Source: Mesorhizobium terrae
GTDB lineage: Bacteria > Pseudomonadota > Alphaproteobacteria > Rhizobiales > Rhizobiaceae
Assembly (NCBI RefSeq): GCF_008727715.1
Contig: NZ_CP044218.1
Location: 2,418,001 to 2,482,000, forward strand
Direction of reading: 5' to 3'
Length of the DNA stretch: 64,000 bases
Both the position numbers and the translations under genes were made by a program. Below are positions 28,844 to 37,419 of this stretch, in pieces; position 1 is the stretch's first letter; each line of letters opens with the position of its first letter. The notes under the pieces are model-generated. The model made no database searches, was not told the DNA's origin, and saw only the letters and a program-made list of their open reading frames with translations.

Positions 28844-28872
28844 ACCGTAGTTGTGAGTGACGTGAACGTCAA
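28844..28872 (-). promoter_or_regulatory. Putative etfBA promoter with ACGT-type palindrome
   Basis: On the minus strand TTGACG (28872-28867) and TACGGT (28849-28844) are 17 bp apart, a fair -35 and a poor -10. The -35 overlaps the perfect inverted repeat TGACGT-N2-ACGTCA (28858-28871). This form resembles sites of regulators of branched-chain or fatty acid oxidation, but I cannot name the protein. It is 158 bp upstream of etfB. Confidence 0.35.
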
Positions 28873-28908
28873 TATCGCCAGAATGCCCAAATCGGTTGAA
28901 TGCAAAAC

Positions 28909-29688
28909 CTATTGCCTGCCCCAGCGGGGCGCGGGTTTGGTCTCGGTTGCAGGTGGCGGCGGCACCTGTCCGGTTTCAGTTGAAACCGGGGTAGCGGTTT
29001 CATCATCCTCGTCGTCCAGCAGGGGGACACCACGGCTGCGCAGCACCACGACCAGCACCGCGCCGGTGACAATGCCGCCAATATGGCAGGCCCAGGAGAT
29101 CTGATCCTGGCCGCCCATGGCGAACATGACGAACTGCAGCAGGATCCAGAGGAGGAGCACGATGTAGGCGCGGATGCGCAGCGGAATGCGCGCGAAGGCC
29201 AGCACCCACACTTTCACGCGGGGATAGAGGATGAGATAGGCCGCGACCACCCCGGCGATCGCGCCGGAGGCGCCGATCAGCGGCTGTTCGGAGCCTGGCG
29301 CCACCCAGCCGTGGAAAAATGCGCCTCCCACGGCGCTAGCCATGTAAAAGATCAGATAACGGACATGACCGAGGGCATCCTCGACATTGTCGCCGAACAC
29401 CCACAGGAACAGCATGTTGCCGCCGAGATGAAAAATGTCCGCATGCAGAAAGGAATAGGTCACGTAGCTGAGGTTCGCCGGAATGACGACAAATTGCGGC
29501 GACAGTTCCGCAGTGTGATGGACGATGGACGGGATGAAGCCGTAGCTGAGTGCCGCGCCCGCCGCGAAATCGTCGCCGGCCAATCGCGTCGTCAGATAGA
29601 CGGCGACATTCAGAACGATCAGCCCGATCGTCACATAGGCGTGCCGAATGCGACGCAGGTGGTTCGAATCGTAAAGCGGAATGAACAT
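28909..29688 (-). CDS. Rhomboid family intramembrane serine protease
   Basis: 259 aa with six or seven membrane segments. The catalytic Ser141 is in LIGASGAIAG and His202 in WACHIGG; HLGGNMLFLW gives the conserved oxyanion Asn. The C-terminal tail (about 220-259) is acidic then Pro-rich and probably disordered. It cleaves membrane-spanning substrates, which are not known here. Last gene of a probable operon SDR, HIG1 protein, cobalamin adenosyltransferase, rhomboid. Confidence 0.92.
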   Translation of the reverse strand: MFIPLYDSNHLRRIRHAYVTIGLIVLNVAVYLTTRLAGDDFAAGAALSYGFIPSIVHHTAELSPQFVVIPANLSYVTYSFLHADIFHLGGNMLFLWVFGDNVEDALGHVRYLIFYMASAVGGAFFHGWVAPGSEQPLIGASGAIAGVVAAYLILYPRVKVWVLAFARIPLRIRAYIVLLLWILLQFVMFAMGGQDQISWACHIGGIVTGAVLVVVLRSRGVPLLDDEDDETATPVSTETGQVPPPPATETKPAPRWGRQ

Positions 29689-29733
29689 GCGGCTGGCTTC
29701 CGCCCCTTGGGTGTCACATCCGCTACGTTCAAA

Positions 29734-30315
29734 TCAGCGGTTTTTGCCCGGCACCCATAACACGTCGGTCTTTCCGTTGTCATTGACCGTGCGCGCGGCG
29801 ACGAACAGGAAGTCGGAGAGGCGATTGACGTATTTGATCGCTTCGCTGCCGACGATCTCGGCCGGGTCCTGAGCCAGGGCGATCATGACGCGTTCGGCGC
29901 GGCGCGTCACCGTTCGAGCCAGGTGAAGTGCTGCCGCGGCCGGTGAGCCGCCATTCAGCACGAAGGACTTCAGCGGCTGCAAATCCTTGTTGAGCAGATC
30001 GATGTCCTTCTCCAGCCGGTCGACTTGCGAGGCGACGATACGCAGCGGCTCATAGTCCAGCGGCTTGCCGTCGTCCGGAACGGCGAGGTCGGCACCTAGG
30101 TCGAACAGGTCGTTCTGGATGCGACCGAGCATCGCATCGATCGCCGGATGCGCGACCATCGTGTGCTGGCGTGCCATGCCGATGCAGGCATTTGCCTCGT
30201 CCACCGTGCCATAGGCGTCGACGCGAAGGTCCGATTTCAGGCGCCTGGCACCGGTGCCAAGGCCGGTGGTGCCGTCATCGCCGGTTCGGGTATAAATCTT
30301 GTTGAGCTTGACCAA
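29734..30315 (-). CDS. Cob(I)alamin adenosyltransferase, PduO type
   Basis: 193 aa. Makes adenosylcobalamin from cob(I)alamin and ATP. The N-terminal ATP motif KIYTRTGDDGTTGLGTGARR and the C-terminal RRAERVMIALAQD, YVNRLSDFLFVAAR are characteristic of the PduO family. Start is TTG at 30315 with GGGAGG upstream. B12 enzymes such as methylmalonyl-CoA mutase would use the product. It lies 23 bp from the HIG1-type gene. Confidence 0.93.
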   Translation of the reverse strand: MVKLNKIYTRTGDDGTTGLGTGARRLKSDLRVDAYGTVDEANACIGMARQHTMVAHPAIDAMLGRIQNDLFDLGADLAVPDDGKPLDYEPLRIVASQVDRLEKDIDLLNKDLQPLKSFVLNGGSPAAAALHLARTVTRRAERVMIALAQDPAEIVGSEAIKYVNRLSDFLFVAARTVNDNGKTDVLWVPGKNR

Positions 30316-30338
30316 GCCGTCCTCCCGGTCTCGCGCCG

Positions 30339-30530
30339 CTACTTTCGGGTGAGGTAGACGGCCACCATGATCAGCACAAGCGCCACGAACTGCAGCAACA
30401 CACGCGCCTGCATGAGCTTGTTCGATGTTACGCCGGAGCCGCCACGCATCATGTTGATCAGCCCGCGGATCAGAACCGCGACGACCGCGATCATGACGAT
30501 GATGGCGAGGATGTTGAAGACAGTGGCCAT
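30339..30530 (-). CDS. HIG1-domain twin-transmembrane protein
   Basis: 63 aa with two membrane helices (about 2-25 and 43-61) joined by a loop with RGLINMMRGGSGVTSNKLMQ. The pattern matches the HIG1 family, whose members associate with cytochrome oxidase in mitochondria and alphaproteobacteria. I use the ATG at 30530, which has GGAAG upstream; 30551 is in frame but longer than the family. It begins 17 bp after the SDR stop. Confidence 0.8.
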   Translation of the reverse strand: MATVFNILAIIVMIAVVAVLIRGLINMMRGGSGVTSNKLMQARVLLQFVALVLIMVAVYLTRK

Positions 30531-30547
30531 TGCAACTTCCGTTTCGT

Positions 30548-31423
30548 TCAAGCGCGCTTTGCGAGGATGCGGTAAAGTGTCGAGGCAGGCAGCAGGCGCT
30601 TCAGCACCACTCCTATCTTGGCAGGCACCGTTACCACATAGTGCGGCCGGGGGCGTTGCGACAGAAGTGCATGGGTGAGAACTTTGTAGACGGCTTCCGG
30701 ACCGAGCTTATAGGGCGATTTGACGCCACCGGCTTGCAATCTTTGTAGCTGCGCCTGGTAGGCTGCGCGATGCGCCGAATTCTCGTGGTCGATGTTCTTG
30801 AGAAACCAGGACAGGCCGTTGCTGGCAATCTTCGAGGCGATCGGGCCCGGCTCGATCAATGAGACGTGGATGCCGCTGCCTTCCAGTTCTTGGCGCAGGC
30901 ACAACATCAAGCCTTCAAGTGCGTGTTTGGACGCAGCGTAGGCGCCGCGGAATGGCAACGGCGTCAGGCCGAGGATCGAGGAACAATGGACGATGCGGCC
31001 GTGGCCTTGAGCACGCATCAGCGGAACGATGCGGCGGGTAAGGTCATGCCAGCCGAAAAAATTGGCCTCGAATTGTTCTCTGAGCGCTGCTACCGGCAAA
31101 TCCTCGACCGCTCCCGGCTGGGCGTGAGCGCCATTGTTGTAGAGCGCATCCAGACGGCCGCCGGTGCGTGCACTTATTGTTTCGACCAGAGCGGCGATCG
31201 AATCCGGCTCCCGATAATCGAGATAGAAGGCTTCGATGCCGTCGACTTCGAGTGCGGCTATGTCTTCGGCCTTGCGGGCGGTAGCGAACACGCGCCAACC
31301 CTCGCGCTTCAGCGCTCGAGCGCAATAGGCGCCAATGCCGGAAGAAGCGCCAGTGACGATGATCGTCCGTGGCGCCGGAGATGCGGGGTTGTCGGGTTCG
31401 GCGAGGCTTGCCATATGCCGCAT
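30548..31423 (-). CDS. Short-chain dehydrogenase/reductase (SDR)
   Basis: 291 aa classical SDR. Cofactor motif TGASSGIG (about residues 25-32), structural NNGAH in place of NNAG, catalytic Ser in VHCSSILG and YAASK with active Tyr and Lys. EPGPIASK follows as usual. NADP is suggested by the ARKAED region. The gene start lies antisense to the 5' flank of the divergent yihY-like gene. Substrate unknown. Confidence 0.9.
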   Translation of the reverse strand: MRHMASLAEPDNPASPAPRTIIVTGASSGIGAYCARALKREGWRVFATARKAEDIAALEVDGIEAFYLDYREPDSIAALVETISARTGGRLDALYNNGAHAQPGAVEDLPVAALREQFEANFFGWHDLTRRIVPLMRAQGHGRIVHCSSILGLTPLPFRGAYAASKHALEGLMLCLRQELEGSGIHVSLIEPGPIASKIASNGLSWFLKNIDHENSAHRAAYQAQLQRLQAGGVKSPYKLGPEAVYKVLTHALLSQRPRPHYVVTVPAKIGVVLKRLLPASTLYRILAKRA

Positions 31424-31470
31424 TCACTTCCCATATTCGCCGCCTGGAAACAACCGGAGGGAAAGCGTCG

Positions 31471-32322
31471 TTGCTGCGGACCATCGTTGCCTTCCGTCGT
31501 GTGCTCTACGACGCGCTCGGTCATTTCAACAATGACGACGGATGGGCCATGGCCAGTCATCTGGCCATCACCTCGCTGATGGCGCTGTTTCCGTTCCTGA
31601 TCTTCGCCACCACGCTGGCGAGCTTTCTCGGCGCGCAGGCTTATGTGGAAACCGTGGTACCGCTCGTGTTCGACACTTGGCCGGAGCAGATCGCCAAGCC
31701 GATCGCGCGCGAAGTCATCAACGTTCTGACCGTGCGACGCACCGATCTGTTGACTTACGGCGTGCTTCTGGCCGGGTTCTTCGCCTCGAACGGCATCGAG
31801 GCGCTGCGGACGTCGCTCAACCGCGCCTATCGCATGACCGAGACACGCTCGCTGATTTATCGCCGCGCCCAGAGCATTGTTTTCGTACTCATTGCCACGG
31901 CAGGTTCGCTCGCCATCAGTCTGCTTCTGGTCTTCGCGCCTCTGTTGGCGAGGCTGGCGGAAGTGCATTTTGACTGGATCGGTCCTTATATGGGCACGAT
32001 CACGCTGTGGCGTTTCGTCATCGCCTCGGCCGTGATCGTGTTTGCCCTGTTTGCCGTGCACATCTGGCTGCCGATGGGGCGGCGGAGCATTGTCTCGATC
32101 ATGCCCGGTATCGCCTTCACGCTGATCGGCTGGCTGGTCGGTTCAACGATCTTCGCCACCTATCTCGACCACTTTTCGTCCTATGTGACGACCTATGCCG
32201 GTCTGGCATCGATCATGATCGCGGTCGTCTTCCTCTATATCGTTTCGGTGATCTTCATCCTCGGTGGTGAATTGAATGCCGCCATCAGCCGTTATCTGGA
32301 GGCCCGCGCCCGCGTCGGTTGA
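31471..32322 (+). CDS. YihY/virulence factor BrkB family membrane protein
   Basis: 283 aa with six membrane segments. Family signatures DDGWAMASHLAITSLMALFPFLIF and AYRMTETRSLIYRRAQS are present. I chose the TTG at 31471, 10 bp after GGAGG; the longer frame from 31369 would overlap the divergent SDR start. BrkB/YihY proteins are often called ribonuclease BN by old error; their function is unproved. The last 31 bp overlap the convergent exporter gene. Confidence 0.85.
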   Translation: MLRTIVAFRRVLYDALGHFNNDDGWAMASHLAITSLMALFPFLIFATTLASFLGAQAYVETVVPLVFDTWPEQIAKPIAREVINVLTVRRTDLLTYGVLLAGFFASNGIEALRTSLNRAYRMTETRSLIYRRAQSIVFVLIATAGSLAISLLLVFAPLLARLAEVHFDWIGPYMGTITLWRFVIASAVIVFALFAVHIWLPMGRRSIVSIMPGIAFTLIGWLVGSTIFATYLDHFSSYVTTYAGLASIMIAVVFLYIVSVIFILGGELNAAISRYLEARARVG

Positions 32323-33179
32323 GCGGTGGCCAATCCGACGCCGAAGGTGGTGATCGCCATGCCGACGATTTGGATGAAGTTCAGCTGCTCGCCGAACAGG
32401 ACCCAGGCCATCACTGCCGTCACCGCGGGCACCAGATAAAACAACGAGGCGACCTTCGACATCTCGCCTTCGCGGATCATCACCATCAACAGGAAGATGG
32501 CGCCGACTGAAAGCACGAGCACCAGCCAGGCCATTGCGAAGATGAAATCGCCGTTGACGGTGAAGGTCTGGGTCTCGAAGGCGAGGCTTGCGACGACCAT
32601 CACCACTGTTCCGCCGACATATTGCCAGAAGGTCGAGGCGACGAGGTCGCCCGACGAAGCGAAGCGCTTTTGCCAGACCGTGCCGGCGCTCATGGCGATC
32701 ACCGAGACGAGGGATGCCGTCAAAGTGGCCGCGGTGACGCCTCCACCCAATGTGCCGAGCTTTGGCCACAAGACGACGATGACGCCGACAAAGCCGACCG
32801 CCAGCCCGATCCAGTGACGCGGTTTGATTTGCTCACCCAGCAGCTTGCCGGCCATGACCGCGGTGATCAGCGGTTGCAGGCCGACGATCAGGGCCGAGAT
32901 GCCAGCGGGCAGGCCGCGATGGATCGCCCAGAACACGGCACCAAGATAGATGCCATGCATGAGAACACCGGCGATGATCGCATGCTGGGCCTGCTTGCGG
33001 TTCGGCCAGCGTGCCTTGAGCACCGTGATCAGGACGGCGAACAGCGCGGCGGCGATGGCGAAACGGATAGCGAGAAAAGTGAACGGTTCGGCCCAGGGCA
33101 TGGCGTAGCGGGCGCCAATGAAGCCCGTTGCCCACAGCACGACGAAGGTGGCGGGAATGAACCGCTTGAATTCGTGCAT
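32292..33179 (-). CDS. DMT-superfamily (EamA) transporter
   Basis: 295 aa, ten membrane segments in two EamA repeats (about 10-140 and 150-285), each with the terminal Pro/Gly pattern seen in LQPLITAVMAGKLLGEQI and LVPAVTAVMAWVLFGEQL. A metabolite or drug exporter; substrate unknown. ATG at 33179 gives a standard N-terminus (MHEFKRFIPATFVVLWATGF). Confidence 0.88.
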   Translation of the reverse strand: MHEFKRFIPATFVVLWATGFIGARYAMPWAEPFTFLAIRFAIAAALFAVLITVLKARWPNRKQAQHAIIAGVLMHGIYLGAVFWAIHRGLPAGISALIVGLQPLITAVMAGKLLGEQIKPRHWIGLAVGFVGVIVVLWPKLGTLGGGVTAATLTASLVSVIAMSAGTVWQKRFASSGDLVASTFWQYVGGTVVMVVASLAFETQTFTVNGDFIFAMAWLVLVLSVGAIFLLMVMIREGEMSKVASLFYLVPAVTAVMAWVLFGEQLNFIQIVGMAITTFGVGLATAQPTRARASR

Positions 33180-33298
33180 GGGTTGCTGGTCCACTTTCTT
33201 GTGAGAAGGGCGCTGCTCTAGCCCGGGGCGATCGCCCGGCAAAGCGAAAACGGCTTACGTTTAAAGTAACGCGAATTGAAGTTGCTGTCGGGCCAGGC

Positions 33299-34174
33299 CT
33301 ATAGGCCAATCATCTGCCTGATCTCTTCTGGGCTCGTGCCGCCAGTACGCAACGCAGCCAGACCGGTGTCCTTGAGGCTTTTCGACAGTTTGCGTCCGTC
33401 CGGACCGAGTATCAGCTTGTGGTGGAAATAGCCTGGTTGCGGCAGGCCGAGCACGTTCTGCAGGAGCCTCTGCACGGATGTTGCGTGGAACAGGTCCATG
33501 CCGCGCACGATATGGGTCACACCCTGCAGTGCGTCGTCCATCACGACGGAAAGATGGTAGCTGGTCGGGATGTCGCGGCGTGCGAGGATGATATCACCCC
33601 AATCCTGCGGCCGCGCTTCGACGCGGTTCGCAGCCGACAGCGTCGTGTCCCCAAATTCCGTCCAGGAAAGATCGTGGTCGAGGCGCGAGAGGGCTGCCGC
33701 GACGTCGAGCCGCCAGGCGAAGGGTGTTCCTTCGGCCATGCGTGCCTCGCGCTCTTTGAGCGACAAGGTCTTGTCGATCGCCGGATAGATCGGCACGCCG
33801 TCGGGATCGCGCGGCCAATCGCGCCCACGCCGCTCGCGTTCCGAGATGAAGGCGCGGATATCGCCCCTGCTCATGAAGGCGGGGTAGACGAGCTCCTCGG
33901 CGATCAGCCGGTCGAGCGCGGCACGGTATTCATCGAAATGCTCGGATTGCCGCCGCACAGGTTCCTCCCAGCGCAAGCCGAGCCATTCGAGGTCGCGATA
34001 GATGCCGGTTTCGAATTCCGGCGTGCAGCGGGTTGTATCGATGTCCTCGATACGCAGCAGCAACCGAGCGCCGACATTGGCGGCCAGCTGCTGGTTGAGC
34101 AGCGCCGAGTAGGCGTGGCCGAGATGGAGCTCGCCGTTCGGACTTGGCGCGAAGCGGAATGTCAGGAGTGTCAT
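33299..34174 (-). CDS. gluQ: Glutamyl-Q tRNA(Asp) synthetase
   Basis: 291 aa. A paralogue of GluRS without the anticodon-binding domain that attaches glutamate to queuosine-34 of tRNA-Asp. HIGH-like motif APSPNGELHLGHAYS near the start and KMSKS-like GRKLSKSLKD near the end. The Cys zinc ligands of the E. coli enzyme are not present in the matching region (VYPAFMSRGDIRAF). ATG at 34174 begins right at the catalytic fold. Confidence 0.93.
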   Translation of the reverse strand: MTLLTFRFAPSPNGELHLGHAYSALLNQQLAANVGARLLLRIEDIDTTRCTPEFETGIYRDLEWLGLRWEEPVRRQSEHFDEYRAALDRLIAEELVYPAFMSRGDIRAFISERERRGRDWPRDPDGVPIYPAIDKTLSLKEREARMAEGTPFAWRLDVAAALSRLDHDLSWTEFGDTTLSAANRVEARPQDWGDIILARRDIPTSYHLSVVMDDALQGVTHIVRGMDLFHATSVQRLLQNVLGLPQPGYFHHKLILGPDGRKLSKSLKDTGLAALRTGGTSPEEIRQMIGL

Positions 34175-34247
34175 CGGCGGGCGGCAATCGGGTTTTGCAA
34201 GCGTCAATCGGATTGCTACCTTGCCCGTCCTCCACGGACAAGGAACC

Positions 34248-34889
34248 ATGCAGCGCATCGCCTCCCTCGACGACATTGCAGCCGGGCTCGACGCGTTGTG
34301 CCGCATCGACCCGCGCCTTGAGCCGGTGCGCGTATTTGCCGGCGAAGTGCCGCTGCGCCTCTCCGAGCCGGGTTTCGCAAACCTTGCCTCCATCATCGTC
34401 TCGCAGCAGGTGTCGCGTGCCAGCGCCGATGCGATCTTCGGCCGGCTTACCCGGTTGCTCGATCCATTGACGCCCGAGGCCATTCTCGGCGCCGGTGAGG
34501 ATGTGTTTCGTGAGGCCGGCCTGTCGCGGCCGAAACAGCGCGGGCTGATCGCCATCGCCGAAGCCGTCGCGGGTGGGCTCGACCTCTATCATCTGTGTTC
34601 GCTGGAGGCCGGCGAGGCTATTGCCGAGCTCACCGCGGTTCCAGGCATCGGTCCGTGGACGGCGGAATGTTACCTGCTTTTCGCCGCCGGCCATCCGGAC
34701 ATCTTTCCAGCGAAGGATGTCGCGCTGCAGAGCGCGGTCGGTCACGCGCTGTCGATCGAGCCGCGTCCAGCGGAGAGAAAACTCATCGCGCTGGCCGAAT
34801 CATGGGCACCGTGGCGAGGCGTCGCGGCGCGACTTTTCTGGTCCTATTACAGAGAATTGAAGGGCAGGGATGCCGCTCCGCCTGCCTGA
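34248..34889 (+). CDS. DNA-3-methyladenine glycosylase II (AlkA type)
   Basis: 213 aa base-excision repair enzyme that removes alkylated purines. The helix-hairpin-helix with Gly/Pro loop is AVPGIGPWTAECYLLF, followed by the catalytic Asp in FPAKDVAL. SQQVSRASADAIFGRL is the conserved N-terminal helix. ATG at 34248 has AAGGA upstream. Divergent from gluQ with 73 bp between the starts. An A/T-flanked weak stem (about 34895-34920) may end the transcript. Confidence 0.9.
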   Translation: MQRIASLDDIAAGLDALCRIDPRLEPVRVFAGEVPLRLSEPGFANLASIIVSQQVSRASADAIFGRLTRLLDPLTPEAILGAGEDVFREAGLSRPKQRGLIAIAEAVAGGLDLYHLCSLEAGEAIAELTAVPGIGPWTAECYLLFAAGHPDIFPAKDVALQSAVGHALSIEPRPAERKLIALAESWAPWRGVAARLFWSYYRELKGRDAAPPA

Positions 34890-35017
34890 GCCATAAAAAA
34901 GCATAAAAATCATGCCTTTTCAGGGGGTGTTCGATGCGGCTCCCCGCTTCACATCCCTGTCATGTCGGGCTTACAGTATCCGCGCCGTTCGGTTTGAGAA
35001 CCAAGGAGGCAAACAAC

Positions 35018-35575
35018 GTGACGGTTGCCGTATCTCCGGATGGGCTTCCCGCACTGGTGCTGAATGCGGACTACCGTCCGCTCAGCTATTACCCGCTTTC
35101 GCTCTGGTCCTGGCAGGACGCGATCAAGGCGGTGTTCCTCGACCGCGTCAACATCGTTGCCGAGTACGAGCACGCGGTGTCCTCGCCGAATTTCTCGATG
35201 AAACTGCCCTCGGTGGTCAGCCTGAAGGCCTATGTGAAGCCGTCCCGCTATCCGGCCTTCACGCGTTTCAACGTATTCCTGCGTGACCGCTTCCAATGCC
35301 AGTATTGCGGGACGCCAGAGGACCTCACCTTCGACCACGTGGTCCCGCGTCATCGCGGCGGTGCGACGACGTGGGAAAATGTGGTCGCCGCCTGCTCCCC
35401 CTGCAATCTGCGCAAGGGCGGCATGATGCCTTCCCAGGCCAAGATGTGGCCGCTGCAGAAGCCGTTCCAGCCGACCGTGCACGACCTCCACAACAATGGC
35501 CGCCTGTTCCCACCCAACCATCTGCATGAAAGCTGGATGGATTATCTGTACTGGGATGTTGAACTGGAGCCCTGA
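35018..35575 (+). CDS. HNH endonuclease
   Basis: 185 aa. Zinc and catalytic motif of the HNH family: CQYCG, then [26 protein letters not shown]. The N-terminal part ([20 protein letters not shown]) is the form found in chromosomal HNH proteins conserved across alphaproteobacteria, not in phage terminase clusters. GTG at 35018 has AAGGAGG 8 nt upstream, better than an ATG at 34934. Biological substrate unknown. Confidence 0.88.
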   Translation: MTVAVSPDGLPALVLNADYRPLSYYPLSLWSWQDAIKAVFLDRVNIVAEYEHAVSSPNFSMKLPSVVSLKAYVKPSRYPAFTRFNVFLRDRFQCQYCGTPEDLTFDHVVPRHRGGATTWENVVAACSPCNLRKGGMMPSQAKMWPLQKPFQPTVHDLHNNGRLFPPNHLHESWMDYLYWDVELEP

Positions 35576-35586
35576 GGCCCCTTCAT

Positions 35587-36102
35587 TCAAGCGCGCTTGT
35601 AAGCCCCGCGGAAAGCAATAGCCGCGAGGATCACGCTGGCAATGGCGTTCCAGCCGGCCAGCGACAGGCCGAGAATGCGCAGCGCCGCCTTGTCGCAGGA
35701 CGGCGGCACGAACTTGTCCAGCACGTCGAGCACGCCCTTGCCGCCGGTATCGACCGGTCCCGCCACATTGGTGCAGTCGGTCGGTCCCGGCCACCATGCC
35801 CACTCGACGCCGGAATGGTAGATGCCGAGATAGAGACCGTAGACCATCAGAAGACCGCCGACGACGAGCAAGGCGCGGGTGATCCAGGCAGGAAGTTTGA
35901 AGACCGCGGCAAGCACCGCGAGCAACATCAGCGGGACGCCGACGTAGTACGGGATGCGCTGCTCGTAACAGAGCTTGCACGGGATGTAGCCGCCTATGTA
36001 CTGGAAGGCGAGTGCCGAGCCGACGGTCGCGGCCATGGCCACGGTCAGGAACGCGGCGGTGAGCATCGGTCCGCGTGTCGGTGTTGTCATGGATTGGGAC
36101 AT
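35587..36102 (-). CDS. dsbB: Disulfide bond formation protein B (DsbB)
   Basis: 171 aa with four membrane segments. Re-oxidises DsbA and passes electrons to quinone. The first Cys pair is in YIPCKLCYEQR and the periplasmic-loop pair is PTDCTN and PPSCDK. ATG at 36102 with AGGAG upstream; a longer frame reaches 36258 into the next gene. Lies 32 bp downstream of the DedA-like gene on the same strand. Confidence 0.9.
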   Translation of the reverse strand: MSQSMTTPTRGPMLTAAFLTVAMAATVGSALAFQYIGGYIPCKLCYEQRIPYYVGVPLMLLAVLAAVFKLPAWITRALLVVGGLLMVYGLYLGIYHSGVEWAWWPGPTDCTNVAGPVDTGGKGVLDVLDKFVPPSCDKAALRILGLSLAGWNAIASVILAAIAFRGAYKRA

Positions 36103-36134
36103 GTCGGTTCGCTCCTGTGGTCGGCGCTCTTCGT

Positions 36135-36722
36135 TCAGAGCGCGTATTTGGCCGCGAAATAAAGCAGGATGAGAATGGCAGCCGCCGCGCCCGCCAGTAG
36201 GCCAAGGCGCTTTTCGATGAAGTCGCGGATCGGTTCGCCGTAGCGCCTCAGCAGCCATGCCAGCAACAGGAAGCGGCCGCCGCGCGCCACGATGGCCAGC
36301 ACGATGAACAGCAGCAGATTGACGCCGATGACGCCGGACAGGATGGTCACCACCTTGATCGGCGGCAGGTGCGCGGCGCCCGAAGTGATCAGCATCAGGA
36401 CGATGAAGCCGATGCCGGACGAGGTGCGCAGGGCTTCGAATTCGTCATATTTGCCGTAGAATTCGAGCACCGGCTTGGCCACCGCCTCATAGGCGTAGTG
36501 ACCGATGAACCAGCCGGCTATTCCGCCCAGCACCGAGGCCACGGTGGCGATCAGCGCATAACGATAGGCGCGGTCGGGCCTGGACAATGCCATCGGTAGA
36601 TAGAGCACGTCCGCCGGCACGAGAAATACCGAGCTTTCGACGAAGGCGATGAAGGCCAGCCACCATTCGGCGGATTTTCGCGCCGCCAGCGACAAGGTCC
36701 AATCGTAAAGTCCGCGAAGCAT
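36135..36722 (-). CDS. DedA/YqaA-like membrane protein
   Basis: 195 aa, five or six membrane segments, SNARE-associated family. FIAFVESSVFLVPADVLYLPMALSRP is the conserved re-entrant region with Glu and Pro, and ATVASVLGGIAGWFIGHYAYEA follows. DedA-type proteins act in lipid carrier or phospholipid flipping; for the YqaA branch this is not proved. ATG at 36722 after GGGGGC. Confidence 0.85.
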   Translation of the reverse strand: MLRGLYDWTLSLAARKSAEWWLAFIAFVESSVFLVPADVLYLPMALSRPDRAYRYALIATVASVLGGIAGWFIGHYAYEAVAKPVLEFYGKYDEFEALRTSSGIGFIVLMLITSGAAHLPPIKVVTILSGVIGVNLLLFIVLAIVARGGRFLLLAWLLRRYGEPIRDFIEKRLGLLAGAAAAILILLYFAAKYAL

Positions 36723-36917
36723 GCCGCCCCCTTTTTGATCAGTGCATGCTCTAGAAAGAATTTCTTGGCCACACAATGGCGCGAAGCATCACGAAACCGA
36801 AAGGCCGCACCCGTTGGCTCGGGCGTTGTCCATGATTTCGCAAAAGGAGCGGCCGCGCCAGTTGACGAATGGGTGCGCGACCGTATAGTCCGCGCCCATC
36901 TGGACCGCCCGGTCCGG

Positions 36918-37002
36918 GCCCCTATGGCGGAATTGGTAGACGCGCTCGACTCAAAATCGAGTTCCGCAAGGAGTGCTGGTTCGATCCCGGCTAGGGGCAC
37001 CA
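36918..37002 (+). tRNA. tRNA-Leu (CAA)
   Basis: 85 nt including an encoded CCA. Acceptor stem GCCCCTA pairs with TAGGGGC, the discriminator is A, the anticodon stem CTCGA/TCGAG encloses CTCAAAA with anticodon CAA at 36952-36954 (reads UUG), and a long variable arm (TTCCGCAAGGAGTGC region) is typical of class II tRNA-Leu. The T-loop is TTCGATC. T-rich stretches (37005-37020) follow and may terminate it. Confidence 0.96.
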
Positions 37003-37419
37003 AAGTTTTCCCGTTTTTCTCAGGTGATCAACAGTCGTGCTGGCTGCACCCGGAGTGCCTGAGAGGTGCGCCCATGGTGGCGCTGGTTGGCCGCGTGACG
37101 TCGTTCATCCACCCTGTGCCCGCTTGCCTGGGGTGGGGGGTAGGGGTGCGGCAAGCGGGCGGCGACTATGCAACGTGCCTTCACATAATCGCATCAACAC
37201 CCTAGCCGACTTGCGTGGGTTTAGGAATGGCAAGTTTTACAATTGTCAAATATTTCAATAAGTTAGAATATAATGAAGTGTGATTGTAGATGCTGATCTC
37301 TGTTGCGTGTGGCGCGTTTGTACTTGCCACGTACACGGAAGCGATGCGCAGGCGCACGGCCAACTCGTTTTCATCGAGCTACCAGCCCATAACCCCATCG
37401 CAAACCGGTCTGGTTCGGG
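37003..37419. other. Gene-free stretch with a G-rich hairpin and an AT-rich island
   Basis: No convincing protein gene lies here. Two structures stand out. GCCCGCTTGCC (37118-37128) and GGCAAGCGGGC (37150-37160) form a perfect 11-bp stem around a 21-nt loop with four, six and four Gs in a row. An AT-rich segment (about 37226-37290) has TTGTCA (37243-37248) and a perfect TATAAT (37269-37274) separated by 20 bp, longer than optimal. It could hold a small RNA or be the scar of an old insertion next to the tRNA. Confidence 0.4.

Noticed and set aside
37128..37150. Three-tetrad G-quadruplex in the hairpin loop
   Set aside because: Only three G-runs exist, so a standard four-run three-tetrad fold is not possible; at most a two-tetrad form.
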